From positions 1 to 11,154 of the forward strand of contig JAHKAF010000099.1 of the NCBI GenBank assembly GCA_018825865.1: a DNA stretch of 11,154 bases. Reading direction: 5' to 3'. Of the stretch, positions 5,113 through 11,142 are shown piece by piece (position 1 is the stretch's first letter; each line of letters starts with the position of its first letter). The position numbers and the translations under genes were made by a program. The notes beneath the pieces are model-generated. The model worked only from the letters and a program-made list of their open reading frames with translations, did no database searches and was not told where the DNA came from. Source of the stretch: Nanobdellota archaeon. Lineage in GTDB: Archaea > Nanobdellota > Nanobdellia > Pacearchaeales > GW2011-AR1.

Positions 5113-5931
5113 ATGACCCCAGAACAACTTGAAAAAAAAGTGAAGGAGACCCTTAGGAAAGTAAAACTTTCTAAAAAAGAGAGAATCCTCGTCGCACTTT
5201 CTGGAGGGAAGGATTCAAGTGTGACAGCTTGCCTCTTGAAAAAATTTGGTTATGATATAGAAGGATTTCACATTGATTTGAAGATTGGGAAATATAGTAA
5301 AGAATGTTTGGCGTCTGTTAAGAAATTATGTAAACAGCTAGATATAAAACTTCATATTTACGACATAAAGAAAGAGATGGGTTCTGGGATGTGTTATCTT
5401 CGTTCTGCTGTTCAATCAAAACATAAGAAAGGGATGTTGAAAAATTGTGCAATTTGCGGAGTCATTAAAAAATGGATATTGAATAAAGAGGCAAGAAGAT
5501 TGAAAGCGAAAGCGATTGCAACAGGGCATCATCTCGACGATGAAGTACAGATTTTCATGACAAATATATTCAAAGGAAGCCCTGAATTAAGTGCGAACTC
5601 TGGACCAATTTCAAGAAACATCAAAAATAAGAAACTCGTTCCAAGAATAAAACCATTATTCTATGTTTTCGAAGACGATATAAGAGAATTCTCCAAGAAA
5701 CAAAAGCTTCCGGTAAATTATGACAAATGCCCTTGTGCAATAGATTCTTATAGAATCCAAGTTAGAGGATTCATAAATACATTATCAAGAAAAGAGAAAG
5801 AAAATATTATGAAGAATGCCGAAGAGGTCTTGAAGAAACTGAAAAGTAAAGGCTCAGAAATTCAGTACTGCGGACTCTGTGGGGAACTCTCGAGAAAAAG
5901 AATTTGTAAGAAGTGCGAATTGATGAGATAG
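5113..5931 (+). CDS. tRNA 2-thiolation enzyme, TtcA/TtuA/Ncs6 superfamily
   Basis: This is an ATP pyrophosphatase-type (PP-loop) enzyme of 272 residues. These enzymes adenylate a tRNA base and replace its oxygen with sulphur (U34, U54 or C32, depending on the family). The PP-loop SGGKDSS is at 30-36 and the second nucleotide motif GHHLDD at 139-144. Cysteines C112 and C115 (NCAICG) plus C206 or C208 (DKCPCA) match the trio that binds a catalytic [4Fe-4S] cluster in TtuA. A C-terminal zinc site is formed by C253, C256, C265 and C268. The N-terminal four-cysteine zinc finger usual in TtuA/Ncs6 is absent: the chain begins with a helix about 25 residues before the PP-loop. It is 2 nt downstream of the 134-aa gene. 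The target base is not determined. Confidence 0.88.
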   Translation: MTPEQLEKKVKETLRKVKLSKKERILVALSGGKDSSVTACLLKKFGYDIEGFHIDLKIGKYSKECLASVKKLCKQLDIKLHIYDIKKEMGSGMCYLRSAVQSKHKKGMLKNCAICGVIKKWILNKEARRLKAKAIATGHHLDDEVQIFMTNIFKGSPELSANSGPISRNIKNKKLVPRIKPLFYVFEDDIREFSKKQKLPVNYDKCPCAIDSYRIQVRGFINTLSRKEKENIMKNAEEVLKKLKSKGSEIQYCGLCGELSRKRICKKCELMR

Positions 5932-5938
5932 GAGATTA

Positions 5939-5946
5939 TTTATATT
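5939..5946 (+). promoter_or_regulatory. TATA box of the gene at 5966
   Basis: TTTATATT is centred about 24 nt before the ATG at 5966 but only about 9 nt before the in-frame ATG at 5951. It therefore decides in favour of the later start. Confidence 0.5.
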
Positions 5947-5965
5947 TGAAATGTTTCTGAATTTA

Positions 5966-6469
5966 ATGAGAAAAGCAGATTTCTTCCAGCTCCTATTGCA
6001 GAGAATTCCAAGGCACGGAATGCCCAGAAGGGCTCAGGAATTATTCCCCTACATTGCTAGTAGTTATCTAAATGGAAAACCAATTTATGGTTTAGGATTG
6101 AATAAGAGAAATCAAAAATATGCAGATGATATCTATAGAAGACTAGATGATTCATCAACAAAAGCAATAAACCAGATAAGAATGGTTTTACTGAAAAAAG
6201 CAACAGGGGTAATGGCAGGACCACTTATGCATCCAATGGGTTTAACTGACGACATCGCATTCGCTGATACTATGATAAGATATTGCACAGAGTTTATTGG
6301 TAATAAAAGAGAAACTGTAGTGAGAGGGCTTGCGAAGACAGTGGGGGTTCAAGTAAAATTTCTGAAAAAGAAAAAATTGAAAGACGATAAAGAGGAATTA
6401 GAAAGAATAGCTAATGAACCCTCTTTTTACAATTTCCTATTTGATAATATAATGAACGAGGGGGACTAA
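5966..6469 (+). CDS. Hypothetical basic helical protein, 167 aa
   Basis: I do not recognise this protein. It is predicted to be mostly helical and basic, with an Arg-rich N-terminal part (QRIPRHGMPRRAQELFPYIA), a central Met-rich hydrophobic stretch (MVLLKKATGVMAGPLMHPMG) that is too short and polar to be a clear membrane segment, and a lysine run KFLKKKKLKDDKEEL followed by an acidic tail. One cysteine is present. An upstream in-frame ATG at 5951 would add five residues (MFLNL). The TATA position favours 5966, but read-through from the thiolation gene 20-35 nt upstream could also express it. No domain or active-site motif stands out, so I assign no function. Confidence 0.75.
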   Translation: MRKADFFQLLLQRIPRHGMPRRAQELFPYIASSYLNGKPIYGLGLNKRNQKYADDIYRRLDDSSTKAINQIRMVLLKKATGVMAGPLMHPMGLTDDIAFADTMIRYCTEFIGNKRETVVRGLAKTVGVQVKFLKKKKLKDDKEELERIANEPSFYNFLFDNIMNEGD

Positions 6470-6593
6470 AGGGTTTGCACGGAAAGTGATTTGCTTATAA
6501 AGAAAGGGAAAAAGTTGAACGAAAAGTGAGGAAAAACCACTCAAAAATAGTCCCAAATCTTTAAATACAATTTATTTCTTATTCTTTTCGTTG

Positions 6594-6609
6594 ATACAAC
6601 AATTAGTGA
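6594..6609 (+). promoter_or_regulatory. Upstream NrdR-box-like site
   Basis: The 16-mer ATACAACAATTAGTGA agrees at about 11 of 16 positions with the NrdR-box consensus as I recall it (ACACWATATATWGTGT). It starts exactly 31 bp before the stronger site at 6625, about three helical turns, as in paired bacterial NrdR boxes. Confidence 0.5.
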
Positions 6610-6624
6610 CAAAAGAGGTTTAAC

Positions 6625-6640
6625 ACACAACATATTGTAT
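6625..6640 (+). promoter_or_regulatory. Downstream NrdR box overlapping the nrdR TATA box
   Basis: ACACAACATATTGTAT agrees at about 14 of 16 positions with the remembered NrdR-box consensus and contains the inverted pair ACAA/TTGT. Its last bases are part of the TATA box (6637-6645) and it covers the expected BRE, so bound NrdR should exclude TBP/TFB. Confidence 0.65.
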
Positions 6641-6645
6641 ATAAC
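6637..6645 (+). promoter_or_regulatory. TATA box of the nrdR-nrdJ operon
   Basis: GTATATAAC is centred 25 nt before the ATG at 6666, giving a leaderless nrdR message. A second TATA-like sequence at about 6558-6568 lies too far upstream for this geometry. Confidence 0.65.
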
Positions 6646-6665
6646 ATTTCAATTAATAAAACAAA

Positions 6666-7106
6666 ATGGAATGTATTTATTGCTTAAATGATTCGTCGAA
6701 AGTTACTGATAAAAGGAAATCTCCTGAAGGAATCAGAAGAAGAAGGGAGTGCCTTAAGTGCGGGAAAAGATTCACGACGTATGAAAAAGCATTTCAAAAT
6801 AACTTTTACATCATAAAAAAGGATAAAAACCGAGAAAAGTTCGATAGAGAGAAACTTGAGAAAGGAATTTTCAAGGCGTTTGAAAAAAGACCTGTTTCCA
6901 AAGAGAAGATTGATAAAATGATTAATAACATAGAAGAACAATTAAGAAGAAAGGGGAAAAAAGAAATAACAAGTTCAGTTATCGGGGAGATAATTATGAA
7001 GAAAATAAAAAATCTCGATTCTGTCGCATACATTCGGTTTGCGTCAGTTTACAGAGACTTTCAGGATGTTAAGGACTTCAAAAAAGAAATAAAAGAATTG
7101 GACTAA
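6666..7106 (+). CDS. nrdR: Ribonucleotide reductase repressor NrdR
   Basis: The protein is 146 residues, the normal length. An N-terminal zinc ribbon has C3, C6, C29 and C32, followed by the family signature RFTTYE (35-40). An ATP-cone domain spans about 47-137, ending in the conserved VAYIRFASVYRDF. NrdR senses ATP/dATP through the cone and represses ribonucleotide reductase genes by binding paired NrdR boxes. Two such boxes lie upstream of this gene, one on its own TATA box, so autoregulation of the operon is the likely mode. The nrdJ start is 1 nt after this stop. The first cysteine pair reads CIYC where bacteria mostly have CPFC. NrdR is mainly a bacterial family, so an old transfer from bacteria is plausible. 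Confidence 0.95.
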   Translation: MECIYCLNDSSKVTDKRKSPEGIRRRRECLKCGKRFTTYEKAFQNNFYIIKKDKNREKFDREKLEKGIFKAFEKRPVSKEKIDKMINNIEEQLRRKGKKEITSSVIGEIIMKKIKNLDSVAYIRFASVYRDFQDVKDFKKEIKELD

Positions 7107-7107
7107 A

Positions 7108-9537
7108 ATGGCAGAATACAACAACGGACTAAAAGATGAATTGAATCTTCCGCAATCGTCGGTGAGCGTGCTTGAAGCAAGATACTTGATTAAAGATAAT
7201 CATGGGAAAATAATTGAGACTGGAGAAGATATGCTAAGAAGAGTTGCGAGAGATATTGCTTCTGGAGAAAGTGATATAGAGAAGGCAAAGGAATTTGAAA
7301 AGAAATTCTTTGAGATAATGAGCAAAAGGTATTTTCTACCTAATTCTCCGACGCTGATGAACGCAGGAAGAAAACTTCAGCAACTATCTGCTTGTTTTGT
7401 TCTGCCAATTGAAGACAGTATGGAAGGAATATTCGAAACCCAAAAGAGCATGGCAATAGTTCACAAAAGTGGGGGAGGAACTGGATTTTCTTTCTCGAGA
7501 CTAAGACCAAACGGAGCATTCATCCATTCAACAAGCGGGCATTCTCCTGGGCCTTTGTCTTTTCTCTTCGGGTATAATGAGAATGCAGGACAGATAACAC
7601 AAGGAGGAAAAAGAAGAGGAGCGAATATGGGAATTTTAAGAGCAAACCATCCTGACGCTTTATGCTGGGCAAGAGCAAAGGAAAAGGAAGGGCAATTAAA
7701 AAATTTTAATTTATCAATTGCTTTCAGCAACGAAGAAATAGAAGCTATCAAAGAAGATGGGTATATCCTTATGGAAGACCCAAGACCTGGAAAGACATAT
7801 ACAATAGAAAATGCAGAAAAAAGAGTTAAGGAAATACATTTCGGAACAAATGAAAAATTCATAACTTCTTGGAAGATATCTAAAGATGAAAAATCTGTGA
7901 TTGATTCTATCTCCAGAAAAGAAATAGGAAAAGTAGAAAATAATAAGATTTACCTAAGAGCAAGAAGTTTGTTTGGGGTAATTGTTGAAGGAGCATGGAA
8001 AAAAGGAGAGCCAGGGATAATTTTTTTGGGAAGAATGAATGAGGCAAATCCCACTCCAGAAATAGGAGAAATAGAAAGTACTAATCCTTGCGGGGAGCAA
8101 CCATTACTTCCTTATGAAAGTTGTAATTTGGGAAGTATAAATTTGAGTGAAATGATTAATCCCGACGGTAAAATTGATGAAATCCTTTTGGAGCAAACCA
8201 TCCGTTTAGCAACAAGATTCCTTGATAATGTAATTGATAAGAACAAATATTCATTAAAAGAAATTGAGGATATAACAAAAGCTAATCGAAAGATTGGATT
8301 GGGAGTCATGGGGTTTGCGCATATGCTTGTAAAGATGGGTGTAAGTTATAATAGTCCAGAGGCAATAAAAATTGCAGAGAAAGTTATGAAGTTCATAAAT
8401 AATACTTCTAAGGATGAATCCCGAAAATTAGCAAAAGAAAAAGGAGAGTTTCCGAATTTTAGTCGAAGCATTTACAAGAACGGAGAACCGATTAGAAACT
8501 CGACGACGACGACAATAGCTCCAACCGGGACCATTGGAGTTATCGCTTCAACTTCACAAGGAATAGAACCAATATTCAAACTTATTACTTTAAGGAAAGT
8601 TAAAGACACTCTTGGACAAGATTTGATTGAAACTGATAGAATGTTTAAAGAATATCTTCAAAACAAAGGGTTATACGACGAGGAGATAATGCGAAAAATG
8701 GAGGAGGAAGGGTTGGAATTTTGGGACATCCCAGAATTTTCAGGAGTAAGAGATGAAATCAAAAGATTGTTTGTAACAGCTCACGACATCCCTACAGAAC
8801 AGCATCTGCGGATTCAAGCAGCTTTCCAAAAGTACACTGACAACGCAGTTAGCAAAACCATAAATATGCCAAGTGAGGCAACAAAAGAAGATGTTGCAAA
8901 TGCTTATTTAATGGCTTATGATTTGGGATGTAAAGGATTAACAATTTATCGGGACAAAAGCAGAGAGTTTGAATTGCTTACTGATGCGGGTAAGAAAGAT
9001 GAAATCAAAGAAGGATATTTGCTTGGAAAGATTGATATTGAAAAAGAAAAAAGGCCGAAGCTCATAGGAACAACAGTAAAACAGCAAACCCCTCATGGCA
9101 CAGCATTCATCACATTCAATTGTTTTGAAGATAATGGTTTGCAACCTTATGAGATATTTATCAACATCGGCAAAGGCGGGAGAGATGTCACTGCGATAGC
9201 AGAAGGATTTGGAAGATTGCTTTCATTAGCATTCAAATCAGGGGTTCCTTTAAAATATATTATCGAGCAACTAGGAGGAATAAGTGGAGAAACTCAGGCA
9301 GGGTTCGGAGTCGAAAAAATATTTTCTTTGCCTGATGCAATTGCAAAAGGATTAAGAGAAGCATATTCTCAGTTAGGAGAAGTAACCTCTAAAGAGAAAC
9401 TTAAGAAAGAAAAAAGAATTGAAGCTCCCGAGGGAAAAATCATAAATTCTGGAAATTTCTGTCCTGATTGCGGGGGAAGCATGATTCATTCAGAAGGTTG
9501 TCAGAAATGTCTCAGTTGCGGTTATTCGAAGTGTTAA
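7108..9537 (+). CDS. nrdJ: Adenosylcobalamin-dependent (class II) ribonucleotide reductase
   Basis: This 809-residue enzyme reduces ribonucleotides to deoxyribonucleotides using a thiyl radical made from adenosylcobalamin, without oxygen. The redox pair is C96 (LSACF) and C339 (ESCNLGS). The radical site is N326-P-C328-G-E330, and the spacing C328 to C339 matches Thermotoga NrdJ. Other family motifs are NSPTLMNAGR, KSGGGTGFSFSRLRP and the TTTTIAPTGTIGVIAS loop at 466-481. The C-terminus (about 650-809) carries the NrdJ accessory domain and a cysteine cluster C785, C788, C798, C801, C804, C809 for thioredoxin relay or zinc binding. There is no N-terminal ATP-cone, so overall activity control may rest on NrdR transcriptionally. 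It is coupled to nrdR. Confidence 0.97.
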   Translation: MAEYNNGLKDELNLPQSSVSVLEARYLIKDNHGKIIETGEDMLRRVARDIASGESDIEKAKEFEKKFFEIMSKRYFLPNSPTLMNAGRKLQQLSACFVLPIEDSMEGIFETQKSMAIVHKSGGGTGFSFSRLRPNGAFIHSTSGHSPGPLSFLFGYNENAGQITQGGKRRGANMGILRANHPDALCWARAKEKEGQLKNFNLSIAFSNEEIEAIKEDGYILMEDPRPGKTYTIENAEKRVKEIHFGTNEKFITSWKISKDEKSVIDSISRKEIGKVENNKIYLRARSLFGVIVEGAWKKGEPGIIFLGRMNEANPTPEIGEIESTNPCGEQPLLPYESCNLGSINLSEMINPDGKIDEILLEQTIRLATRFLDNVIDKNKYSLKEIEDITKANRKIGLGVMGFAHMLVKMGVSYNSPEAIKIAEKVMKFINNTSKDESRKLAKEKGEFPNFSRSIYKNGEPIRNSTTTTIAPTGTIGVIASTSQGIEPIFKLITLRKVKDTLGQDLIETDRMFKEYLQNKGLYDEEIMRKMEEEGLEFWDIPEFSGVRDEIKRLFVTAHDIPTEQHLRIQAAFQKYTDNAVSKTINMPSEATKEDVANAYLMAYDLGCKGLTIYRDKSREFELLTDAGKKDEIKEGYLLGKIDIEKEKRPKLIGTTVKQQTPHGTAFITFNCFEDNGLQPYEIFINIGKGGRDVTAIAEGFGRLLSLAFKSGVPLKYIIEQLGGISGETQAGFGVEKIFSLPDAIAKGLREAYSQLGEVTSKEKLKKEKRIEAPEGKIINSGNFCPDCGGSMIHSEGCQKCLSCGYSKC

Positions 9538-9546
9538 AAGATTCGC

Positions 9547-9674
9547 TTCGCTCATAATTAATGGCTACGAGCCAGACTTTGTCAAGGCTCTTCGCTAAGA
9601 AAATTTATAAGATGATAATAACTCCTTTAGTGAAACATTATGCGAGACGCTGATGTGGAGCCATTAATCGCGAA
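9547..9674 (+). other. Four-way-junction fold between nrdJ and the Cys-rich gene
   Basis: ATTAATGGCT (9557-9566) is the exact reverse complement of AGCCATTAAT (9659-9668), and TTCGC (9547-9551) and GCGAA (9670-9674) can extend that stem across a bulge. Three hairpins fill the interior almost without spacers: GAGCC/GGCTC with inner GAC-TTT-GTC (9569-9590), TTCGCTAAG with CTTTAGTGAA (9591-9634), and ACAT/ATGT with GCG-AGA-CGC (9635-9656). Hairpin 2 has a long AT loop containing TTTATAAG. This may be a structured 3' or 5' untranslated element, a small RNA, or a decayed palindromic element. I do not recognise a riboswitch; in particular it is too short for a cobalamin riboswitch, and I see no B12-box-like sequence. 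Confidence 0.4.
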
Positions 9675-9700
9675 CAAAGTGAGCCAAACTAAACCAAAAA

Positions 9701-10045
9701 ATGAACTCAAAAACCCGAGAAACAATAAATTCTCACCTCAACAAAATTATTTCTGAATTCAGATTTAATAATCGAAAACTTAAACAACCTAAAGAATGTC
9801 CTTGTTATGAACAGAACAAACCATGCCATAATGTCGACGGGGAATTGAATTGTTTTTTATGTTATTGTCCTGAATATGATAATTCAAAAAGCGAAGGTGG
9901 TTGCAAGATAAATAGTCAGAAGGGCAAATGGTATTTTCATGATAAACTTCCTAAAGGAAAAATATGGGATTGTTCTGATTGTGATAATCCTCACAGGGAA
10001 GAAACTATAAGGAAACATTTAAAAAAATTATTTGGGGTTGATTAG
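9701..10045 (+). CDS. Cysteine-rich small-domain protein (PF04071-like)
   Basis: The protein is 114 residues with nine cysteines. A helical N-terminal stretch (1-28) is followed by the cluster C33, C35, C42-H43, C51, C54, C56 and C68, then C91 and C94 near the end. The pattern PCH, then NCFLCYCPEY, is what I remember as the cysteine-rich small domain (PF04071), found alone or fused to cobalamin-synthesis proteins such as the Methanosarcina CobD decarboxylase, where it holds a metallocentre. Its position behind the B12-dependent reductase fits a cobalamin-related or metal-handling role, but this is an inference. No TATA box sits 25 nt upstream, so it is probably read from nrdJ or from the TATA-like element near 9604. 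It is followed 15 nt later by a membrane-protein gene. Confidence 0.8.
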   Translation: MNSKTRETINSHLNKIISEFRFNNRKLKQPKECPCYEQNKPCHNVDGELNCFLCYCPEYDNSKSEGGCKINSQKGKWYFHDKLPKGKIWDCSDCDNPHREETIRKHLKKLFGVD

Positions 10046-10048
10046 GTT

Positions 10049-10053
10049 AGGAG
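10049..10053 (+). promoter_or_regulatory. Shine-Dalgarno sequence of the gene at 10061
   Basis: AGGAG lies 7 nt before the ATG at 10061. It is notable because most starts here are leaderless. It fits a downstream position in a polycistronic message. Confidence 0.6.
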
Positions 10054-10060
10054 TTCAAAT

Positions 10061-10357
10061 ATGGTAGTCAAGATTTTCGGGGCAATAGATATTCTTGTGG
10101 GGTTGGTTTTCTGGGTTTATTCAATGTTTAATCTTATTGGATGGAACTTGATGCCTAAAGGATTGGTAATTTTCTTTGGAATAATTCTGTTAATTAAAGG
10201 TGTAATCTTCGCAATCAGCATGGACTTCTTCAGCATCCTCGACGTGATAAGTGCAATAATAATTCTAATTGGAACCTCTGTCACACTTCCGACAATAATG
10301 GCACATGTAATCGCAATTTATCTTGTCGGAAAAGGAATTGTTAGTTTAGCTGGGTAG
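10061..10357 (+). CDS. Small integral membrane protein, 98 aa
   Basis: Nearly the whole chain is hydrophobic, with about four predicted membrane helices (roughly 4-27, 34-52, 57-76 and 78-96) joined by very short loops. The few charges (K4, K33, K46, K91, D10, D55, D61) lie at helix ends or between helices. No catalytic motif, signal peptide or known transporter signature is visible, so I cannot name a family. The ATG start has a clear AGGAG 7 nt upstream and lies 15 nt after the stop of the cysteine-rich gene, so the two are very likely co-transcribed. A partnership such as a membrane anchor or metal permeation is possible but not shown by the sequence. Confidence 0.75.
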   Translation: MVVKIFGAIDILVGLVFWVYSMFNLIGWNLMPKGLVIFFGIILLIKGVIFAISMDFFSILDVISAIIILIGTSVTLPTIMAHVIAIYLVGKGIVSLAG

Positions 10358-10380
10358 TTATAGTAAATTCTCTCCCACAA

Positions 10381-10392
10381 CTTTTATAAATC
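10381..10392 (+). promoter_or_regulatory. TATA box of the thioredoxin gene
   Basis: CTTTTATAAATC is centred about 26 nt before the ATG at 10412, so thioredoxin can be expressed independently of the nrd operon upstream. Confidence 0.6.
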
Positions 10393-10411
10393 CTCTTCGT
10401 TCTAAATTATT

Positions 10412-10732
10412 ATGGCAGATAAGGTTCCTGAATTGACAAACAACGGATTTAATGAATTCACTAAAAAGGGGTTGGTTTTAGTGGACTTTTTTGCGGAGTG
10501 GTGTATGCCTTGTTTGATGTTGGCACCTATTCTCGACGAGCTTAGTGATACATTCAAAGGAAAGATTAAATTCGGAAAAGTTAATGTAAGCGATGACCCG
10601 GCTCTTGCACAAAAGTTTAAGGTAAATTCTATCCCAAATCTGACTCTTATGAAAGATGGAAAAGTAATCAACCAATTTATCGGGGCAATGTCTGGAGATG
10701 AACTCGAGGAAAAGTTGAACGAGTATTTGTGA
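10412..10732 (+). CDS. trx: Thioredoxin
   Basis: The protein is 106 residues, standard for thioredoxin. It has the buried aspartate D25 in VDFFAEWC, the redox dithiol C31-M-P-C34, and the cis-proline P75 in SIPNLTLM. The central x residue is Met instead of the usual Gly of WCGPC, which may shift redox potential or partner choice. It is cytosolic, with no signal peptide. Class II ribonucleotide reductases are typically re-reduced by thioredoxin. With nrdJ less than 1 kb upstream, this protein is the obvious electron donor, though thioredoxins have many partners. No thioredoxin reductase is in the window. It has its own TATA box at leaderless distance and starts with ATG. Confidence 0.95.
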   Translation: MADKVPELTNNGFNEFTKKGLVLVDFFAEWCMPCLMLAPILDELSDTFKGKIKFGKVNVSDDPALAQKFKVNSIPNLTLMKDGKVINQFIGAMSGDELEEKLNEYL

Positions 10733-10749
10733 TTTGAGAACAATAATTC

Positions 10750-10758
10750 TTATAAAAA
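10750..10758 (+). promoter_or_regulatory. TATA box of the decayed gene
   Basis: TTATAAAAA lies about 25 nt before an ATG at 10778, the same geometry as the intact genes, although the frame behind it is broken after 11 codons. Confidence 0.45.
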
Positions 10759-10777
10759 GAGTTTCCAAAGATTCTTT

Positions 10778-11105
10778 ATGGTTACAAAGAGAGAAGCAAG
10801 AGGCATATGCTAGCGAGTTTGATAAATAGTATTATGAAAGATATGCCTTCAAAAAGAAAAGATAATTATTATAATAGGCTTGTTAGTTGTTAGGCGTTAT
10901 AAAATTATTCTACAACAGAAACTGGTGGGAGGCACCCAAAAAGTGTTCAGAATATGCTTCCGAAATTAATTGATGTGGATTATTGTTCTGCGAGAGGGAT
11001 GGGGGTTTTATAGCAAAAATTCTTGAAGATGGCTTAGTAAAAGAAACCTCTGAAAAAGCGAGGGAACATTTTTTAAATTATCTTAATAAATTCTCTAGCG
11101 AATAA
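10778..11105 (+). pseudogene. Degenerate gene remnant with stops in all frames
   Basis: A promoter-spaced ATG at 10778 opens only 11 codons. Protein-like stretches continue in other frames. One runs from about 10774 to 10889 and contains LASLINSIMKDMPSKRK and then NYYNRLVS. In the frame whose codons start at multiples of 3, 10887-10970 encodes a stretch with FYNRNWWEAPKKCSEYASEIN, and after a TGA at 10971 the same frame stays open from 10974 to a TAA at 11103, encoding GGFIAKILEDGLVKETSEKA and a helical tail. At least one frame change plus an internal stop separate the pieces. I do not recognise the family. It could be a decayed gene or assembly errors. Chance open frames in AT-rich DNA cannot be excluded. 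Confidence 0.4.
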
Positions 11106-11142
11106 TCTGACAACGTCGGATTGTAAGCCCAAAATAATGGGC
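11104..11142 (+). terminator. Two adjacent hairpins after the decayed gene
   Basis: AATCTGAC-AAC-GTCGGATT (11104-11122, 8 bp with one G-T) and GCCC-AAAATAAT-GGGC (11127-11142) follow the last stop codon. They could be a 3' processing or termination structure, or the start of an RNA gene cut off by the window end. Confidence 0.3.

Noticed and set aside
6556..6570. TATA-like sequence TCTTTAAATACAA as the nrdR promoter
   Set aside because: It would give a leader of about 75 nt, unlike its neighbours. The TATA at 6637-6645 fits the 25-nt rule. It may still be a minor promoter.
7461..7862. Minus-strand open frame of 133 codons inside nrdJ
   Set aside because: It lies opposite a highly conserved part of nrdJ and is a codon-bias shadow with no promoter.
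9612..9653. C/D-box small RNA (ATGATAA near 9612 and CTGA at 9650-9653)
   Set aside because: The C box is imperfect, the spacing is too short, and C'/D' boxes are missing. The pairing structure explains the region better.
9541..9700. Cobalamin riboswitch near the B12-dependent reductase
   Set aside because: The stretch is too short, lacks a recognisable B12-box-like core, and lies after nrdJ rather than before it.
9640..9756. Short open frame of 38 codons starting at 9640
   Set aside because: It overlaps the cysteine-rich gene out of frame, lies within the stem-loop region and has a low-complexity product.
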